A DNA stretch of 8,500 bases from Verrucomicrobia bacterium 12-59-8 (GTDB lineage: Bacteria; Verrucomicrobiota; Verrucomicrobiae; Verrucomicrobiales; Verrucomicrobiaceae), in NCBI GenBank assembly GCA_002279765.1, contig NCCR01000346.1:1-8500 (forward strand). The letters run 5' to 3'. Below, piece by piece: positions 4,693 through 8,500 of this stretch. Both the position numbers and the translations under genes were made by a program. How positions within the stretch are numbered: the stretch's first letter is position 1; each line of letters opens with the position of its first letter. The notes under the pieces were generated by a model, which was not told where the DNA came from, ran no database searches, and saw nothing but the letters and a program-made list of their open reading frames with translations.

Positions 4693-6780
4693 ATGCGCCT
4701 GCTCACCTACCTCGTCTGTTTTCCCTTCCTCGCAGTCACCGCCATCAGTCAAACCAAGCCCAGCGACGAGGACGCACCGGAGGACATGATCCTCGGGTTT
4801 CGCGGCAAGTCGAAGTACCAGATCGTCGTGCTGGATGTAGCGGCGAACGCGGCGGCGGAGTCCTCCGTCACACGTGCGGCGGAGCTGCTGCAGCAAGCCT
4901 TTGCCGCAAACAAGATCACGCTCAATGTGGTGAAGGAATCCCAGGTCGATGCAGCGCGCCCGGGCTTCTACCTCGGAGCGACGAAGCTGGCAGCAGCGAA
5001 GGGTGTGGACATGGCCAAAGCCAGCGGCTGGAGCTACGCGCACAAAGTCGTCGGCGCAACTGTCATCATCGCGGGGCATGACGAGCCGGACACGCTGGTG
5101 GGCAAGCGCAGCACGGGCAAGGACACGCCGCGCCCATTTGAAGGCACGCTGTTTGGCGTGGCGGAGTTTGTGCATCGCTACGTCGGTGCGCGCTTCCTTT
5201 CGCCCGATGAATCTGGCACGACCTTCGTGCCGCAGTCGATCATCCATGTGCCACCGGCGCTGGATGTGAAAAGCGCGCCGCATTTCGCGGAGCACGACAT
5301 GCGCGATGGCGATGAGCTCTTCTACACCGCCAACCACGCGCGGCGCTTCAACCGCATCTGGTCGCGCTTCGGCCATCAGCATCCCTCGGCGGTGCCGATC
5401 AAAGAATATGGCAAGGCGCACCCGGAGTATTTCATCGTCACTGGTGGCGTGCGGCAGCCGGAACTTTCGGCAGGCGACGGGCAACTCTGCCTCTCAAACC
5501 CGGAGGTGCAGGAGTTGATTTATAAACACATCGTCGCGCGCTGCGACGACGGTTTTGACATCGTGGAACTCGGGCAGGCCGATGGCTTCCGCCCCTGCCA
5601 GTGCAAGGTGTGCGAGGAGTTGTACAGCATCAAGCCGACCACGAAGCCCACCGATGGCATCGCCTTTCATAATGACCGCGCCTGGGGCGAGAAGCTGTGG
5701 ATCATGCACCGCAAGATGGCGGTGCGCCTGCTGAAGGACCGGCCCGGCAAGAAGATCATGATGACCTCCTACGGCCCCACGATTCAGCCGCCGCAGACCT
5801 TCCGCGACTTCCCCGAAAACACGATCATCGAGATGATGCACTCCGACGCCGAAGCCTTTGCTGCGTGGGGGCAGCTCAAGGTGCCCGGCGGTTTCTCGGC
5901 GTATCTTTACAACTGGGGCAACTTCCACCTCGTGGGCCTCACGCCGCTGACCACGGTGAGCATGATCGCCGAGCAGAACCGGCTGCTGGTGAGCAACAAC
6001 GTGCACTCCGTGCAGGTGAATGGCAGCCCCGGCGGCGGCCAGTGGGGACTCGAAGGGCCGAACATTTATGTGTATCTGCGCCTCGGCATAGATCCCACCA
6101 CGCAGAGCGCGAGCGAGATCTTCGACGAGTACTTGCAGGCGGCCTTTCGCGAGAGTGAAAACCCCATGCGCCGCTTTTTCACCAACGTGCAAAAGCGCGT
6201 GGAGCTGTGGCAGACGATCCGCAATTTCGCGTATCAATCGGGCCGCGATCCCATCTTCGCGCTCGGAACGCTGTGGACTCCTGACGTGATCAATTCACTG
6301 GAGGAAGACCTCGCCACCGCAGAGAGCAGCGCGCAACTGCCCGAGGTGCGGCGCAGGCTGGACATGGTGCGCTACGAGTTCGATTTCCTCAAGCACCTCG
6401 CCCTCGTGGTGAATGCGTGGCGCAATCATCAGGCCATGAACAACGCGGCTTCCATCACGCAACTGCTCGATGCCGTTGATGCGCGCAATGCCTTCATCGC
6501 GAGCGTGGCCAATGGCGATGCGAAGTATTCGAAAAAGAAGAATCCCGCGTATCGCTTCGCCAGCGAGGGGAGCCTGAAGTATGCGGGCCGCTACCTGGAC
6601 CGCGCACCGTTCAACTGGGACACGGCGAAGATGCGAGCGAGTCCCGACGCCCTGCGACAAAAAATCCAGTCGCTCGCGATTGAGCGAGTGAGCGGGCCTC
6701 TGACACTCGATTCGGCGCACTGGGCGAAAGCGGAGGCGCATGAGCTGCTGCCTAGCGGATCGGCTGAAAAAAATCGCTGA
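4693..6780 (+). CDS. Secreted DUF4838-domain protein (putative glycoside hydrolase-like), frame ends before its CBM9-like domain
   Basis: The frame gives 695 residues from the ATG at 4693; upstream codons to 4552 are repeat translation, and this ATG begins a clean signal peptide (MRLLTYLVCFPFLAVTAISQ, cleavage near residues 17-20). Residues about 40-180 resemble the N-terminal domain that precedes catalytic domains in GH67-like enzymes and DUF4838 proteins (GTLFGVAEFVHRYVGARFLS at 151-170). Residues about 225-520 fit DUF4838: GHQHP at 227-231, AHPEYF, a C-x-C-x2-C motif at Cys302/304/307 that may bind metal, YLYNWGNFH near 402, and IYVYLRLGIDPT near 452. The protein is presumably exported and acts on polysaccharide or glycoconjugates, but no substrate or catalytic residue is established. 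The frame ends GSAEKNR just after an A7 run, and the expected C-terminal domain continues in the -1 frame to 7313. The joined product would be about 873 residues. A TPR gene follows. Confidence 0.82.
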   Translation: MRLLTYLVCFPFLAVTAISQTKPSDEDAPEDMILGFRGKSKYQIVVLDVAANAAAESSVTRAAELLQQAFAANKITLNVVKESQVDAARPGFYLGATKLAAAKGVDMAKASGWSYAHKVVGATVIIAGHDEPDTLVGKRSTGKDTPRPFEGTLFGVAEFVHRYVGARFLSPDESGTTFVPQSIIHVPPALDVKSAPHFAEHDMRDGDELFYTANHARRFNRIWSRFGHQHPSAVPIKEYGKAHPEYFIVTGGVRQPELSAGDGQLCLSNPEVQELIYKHIVARCDDGFDIVELGQADGFRPCQCKVCEELYSIKPTTKPTDGIAFHNDRAWGEKLWIMHRKMAVRLLKDRPGKKIMMTSYGPTIQPPQTFRDFPENTIIEMMHSDAEAFAAWGQLKVPGGFSAYLYNWGNFHLVGLTPLTTVSMIAEQNRLLVSNNVHSVQVNGSPGGGQWGLEGPNIYVYLRLGIDPTTQSASEIFDEYLQAAFRESENPMRRFFTNVQKRVELWQTIRNFAYQSGRDPIFALGTLWTPDVINSLEEDLATAESSAQLPEVRRRLDMVRYEFDFLKHLALVVNAWRNHQAMNNAASITQLLDAVDARNAFIASVANGDAKYSKKKNPAYRFASEGSLKYAGRYLDRAPFNWDTAKMRASPDALRQKIQSLAIERVSGPLTLDSAHWAKAEAHELLPSGSAEKNR
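6767..6773 (+). other. A7 run at the frame break (slippage site or indel)
   Basis: Seven A residues follow CGGCTG. In the upstream frame they are read GAA AAA AAT, then CGC TGA. A -1 shift on A-AAA-AAT gives AAA AAA TCG CTG AAG and joins the DUF4838 frame to the CBM9-like frame without another stop. One additional A would do the same. A TGA at 6765-6767 blocks the downstream frame just before the run, so the change of frame must fall in or after it and before the TGA at 6778-6780. Confidence 0.75.
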
Positions 6781-7313
6781 AGGCGCCCACGAGCTTCCGC
6801 GTGCTCTGCGACGACAAGAATCTCTACGTGCGCGTCAGCGGCGCGCAGCCTGCCGACAAGATGAACTTTGCGCCACGCGGGCATGACGCCGAGCTGTGGC
6901 TGCAGGAGAGCATTGTGATCAACGTGTCTCCCATTGCCGATCGCGCCCGCTACTTCTACTTCGCTTATGAGCCTGAGGCGACCTCGTTCAATGAGGCCGA
7001 GCACGGCTTCATCGCCGACTACGTGCACCCGCGCTACGGGTGGAACGACGAAAGCTGGAACGCTGCGTGGTCCTTTGAAACCAAGCTCGTGCCTGCGAAG
7101 AACCGCTGGGAATCCATGGCGATCATTCCCTTTGAAACACTGCGCACCAAGGCACCCAAGTCTGGTGACACCTGGTATGTGAATGTCGGCCGCGTACACT
7201 TCCTCGATGCCGCAGGCAAGAAAGCCAGCCGCGAATTTTCCGCTTGGACCGGCAAGCTCAACGCCTCGCGCATCCCCGGCGATGCATCCTTCGGCAAAGC
7301 CACCTTCAAGTGA
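6768..7313 (+). pseudogene. C-terminal CBM9-like domain of the DUF4838 protein, displaced by one frame
   Basis: This frame encodes about 181 residues with the pattern of a family 9 carbohydrate-binding-module-like domain: FRVLCDDKNLYVRVSG at the start, DAELWLQESIVINVSP, then ESMAIIPFETL, DTWYVNVGRVHF, and the closing EFSAWTG with PGDASFGKATF. Such domains are beta-sandwiches that bind sugars or sit beside exported enzymes. The only possible independent start, GTG at 6801, lies inside the first conserved strand, and there is no signal peptide or ribosome site. It is therefore best read as the rest of the preceding gene, lost or joined through the A7 run. It is well preserved: no further stop or frame break occurs to its end, which argues against long decay. 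Confidence 0.8.
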
Positions 7314-7320
7314 TCCTCTC

Positions 7321-8205
7321 ATGACACGTATCATCACCGCTCTCATCATCACCACCGCGCTTGCAGTGCTGTGCGTCTCCGCGCAGGCCATTGACTACAC
7401 CCAGCTCAGCTCCGCCAAGCGACTGCGTGCCGACAAGCGCTACGACGAAGCCGTTCAGAAGCTCAAAGGCATGGCCGCGAAGACCGACGAAGTTGGAGAA
7501 AACTTCACGTATCTCGACCTCGCCCTCGACATCGCCGTTGATTCACTGAAGGACGAGAAGCGAGCACTCGCGCTTGCGGCTGCGGTCAAAGAGCCCGCGT
7601 ATCGTGATTTCGCCAAGCTGCGCGTGCTGGCCGATTTCGAACGTTACGATGAAGCCCTCGCATTCGTGAAGGGCAAGGACATCGATGCCTGGCCTGTGCG
7701 CTGCCGCAGTCAGGCGCACAGCATTCTCGCCGGGATTTATCATGCCAAAAAGGATACCGCCTCCGAGCTGCAGCAGTGGCAGCTCACCGCCGACTCCGCC
7801 GGTGCCGAGATCGGTGTGCGCGGGCGTGCGCTGTGCGAGCTGGGGGTGCTGCACCTCAAGCAAGGCCACGTCAAAGAAGCCGAAGAGCAGTTCCGCAAAG
7901 CGGTCCAGGTCACAGATGCGAACTACGCCTGGCGGGTCCAGAGCCTCGTCTCGCTCTCCCGTTTGCTCGTCGAAAGCCAGCGGGGCAGGGAAGCCGTAAA
8001 GGCCTTTGAGGGCACCGACTTCACCAAGGTCACCAGCCTCACCTCACGAGCCAATCTCATCGAAGCCTACGCCCGCGCCCTCCTCGCCGCCGGCAGAAAA
8101 ATCAAAGCCATCGAAACCTTCGACCAGCTCCTCCAGCTCGACATCCCTGCCGAGTGGAAGGACCGCATCAACCAGGAGCTCGATCAGATGGCGGAGACGT
8201 TTTAA
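7321..8205 (+). CDS. Secreted TPR-like repeat protein
   Basis: A 294-residue exported protein. The ATG at 7321 was chosen because it gives a clean signal peptide (MTRIITALIITTALAVLCVSAQA, cleavage after residue 23); an upstream extension would overlap the CBM9-like frame. No lipobox is present. The mature protein is almost all helical and shows TPR-type helix pairs near residues 32-53 (RLRADKRYDEAVQKL), 168-197 (LCELGVLHLKQGHVKEAEEQ), 203-230 and 246-273 (ARALLAAGRKIKAIETF). The gene begins 7 bases after the preceding stop with no Shine-Dalgarno sequence, so it is probably co-transcribed with the DUF4838 gene. TPR proteins act as scaffolds for protein-protein contact; here it may support the exported carbohydrate-active protein in the periplasm. 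The partner and exact role cannot be read from sequence. Confidence 0.85.
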   Translation: MTRIITALIITTALAVLCVSAQAIDYTQLSSAKRLRADKRYDEAVQKLKGMAAKTDEVGENFTYLDLALDIAVDSLKDEKRALALAAAVKEPAYRDFAKLRVLADFERYDEALAFVKGKDIDAWPVRCRSQAHSILAGIYHAKKDTASELQQWQLTADSAGAEIGVRGRALCELGVLHLKQGHVKEAEEQFRKAVQVTDANYAWRVQSLVSLSRLLVESQRGREAVKAFEGTDFTKVTSLTSRANLIEAYARALLAAGRKIKAIETFDQLLQLDIPAEWKDRINQELDQMAETF

Positions 8206-8264
8206 GTGCCACGCGAAAACGGATTTTCAAATAAAAAGCCAGCGACCGCACAGGCGGTAGGTAG

Positions 8265-8286
8265 GGCGGTTGGTCCTCCAACCGCC
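8265..8286. repeat. GC-rich perfect hairpin in the 8206-8403 gap
   Basis: GGCGGTTGG (8265-8273) pairs exactly with CCAACCGCC (8278-8286) around a TCCT loop. It stands 60 bases after the TPR gene stop. No T-run follows on either strand, so it is not a classic intrinsic terminator; a REP-like dispersed element or a weak transcript-end structure are both possible. A related half-site GGCGGTAGG lies just upstream (8253-8261). I see nothing else in 8206-8403. Confidence 0.65.
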
Positions 8287-8403
8287 GTCGTCCGCAGGGT
8301 CATGGCTTCCTTCACCCCTCACCACCTCCAACAGCACCCCAGGCCTCCCCAATTCTGCGCCCCTCAATACATCCACTCCATTTTGGAGCACCGATGTACG
8401 AGC

Positions 8404-8500
8404 ATGAAAACGTTCCCCGCCTTCTTGGCCGTCTGTGCCCTCGGGTGTACAGTCCTCGTATTGGCCCAGCAACCCGCCGCTGTTCCTCAACCAGGGAGCA
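8404..8500 (+). CDS. Start of an exported protein of unknown function (3' end outside window)
   Basis: From the ATG at 8404 the frame stays open to the window end (32 codons) and begins with a typical signal peptide: a Lys near the start, a hydrophobic core (FLAVCALGCTVLVLA) and a likely cleavage before QQPAAVPQP. A Pro/Ala/Gln-rich stretch follows. ALGC does not match a good lipobox because Leu is at -2 rather than -3, so Sec secretion is favoured over lipoprotein. There is no Shine-Dalgarno sequence at normal spacing; a GGAG lies too far upstream. An overlapping ATG 10 bases upstream opens another frame without a signal peptide and was not chosen. The function cannot be judged from this fragment. 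Confidence 0.65.
   Translation, partial: MKTFPAFLAVCALGCTVLVLAQQPAAVPQPGS

Noticed and set aside
6801..7313. Independent small gene from GTG at 6801
   Set aside because: The start falls within the first conserved strand of the CBM9-like domain, with no ribosome site or signal peptide.

Overview
The window looks like GC-rich chromosomal DNA of a verrucomicrobium, probably the Verrucomicrobium/Prosthecobacter side of the phylum. The main reason is a run of three prepilin-like genes that fits the B, C and D members of the 'Verru_Chthon cassette'. Supporting signs are absent or weak Shine-Dalgarno sequences, a secreted DUF4838-type carbohydrate-active protein, and a dispersed four-helix-bundle (S23/IVP family) gene. 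The phylum-level call is fairly secure; the genus is a guess.

Layout. (1) At 1-2246 (+), three tightly packed genes encode prepilin-like proteins B (cut by the window edge), C and D; C and D overlap by an ATGA. A cassette A gene would be expected just upstream, outside the window. (2) At 2250-2816 lies a roughly 0.57-kb cassette: a four-helix-bundle gene on the minus strand between two related hairpin repeats (2250-2340 and 2694-2816) that lie in the same orientation. (3) At 2808-4265 (-) is a trehalose-6-phosphate synthase (GT20, otsA) reading frame. It is broken by one in-frame TAA at 3144-3146, and its 3' end runs straight into the hairpin repeat, which supplies its final stop codon. (4) At 4266-4692 is a divergent intergenic region with a long perfect-armed hairpin and short direct repeats. 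(5) At 4693-7313 (+) is a secreted DUF4838 protein whose C-terminal CBM9-like domain is one frame away, separated at an A7 run. (6) At 7321-8205 (+) is a secreted TPR-like protein, 7 bases downstream and probably in the same operon. (7) At 8206-8403 is a short gap with a GC-rich hairpin, followed by the start of another exported protein that leaves the window.

How the parts relate. The prepilin genes would build a pseudopilus-like or surface structure. The DUF4838 and TPR genes look like an exported carbohydrate-processing pair. otsA would make trehalose-6-phosphate for osmoprotection but is probably inactive as read. The most notable part is the four-helix gene with its flanking repeats. It resembles, outside an rRNA gene, the arrangement of 23S rRNA intervening sequences, where the same protein family sits inside a long terminal stem. 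It may be a small mobile element that has inserted between two convergent genes and clipped the end of otsA. Two neighbouring genes (otsA and the DUF4838 gene) each carry a single small lesion, so sequencing error must be excluded before decay or recoding is argued.
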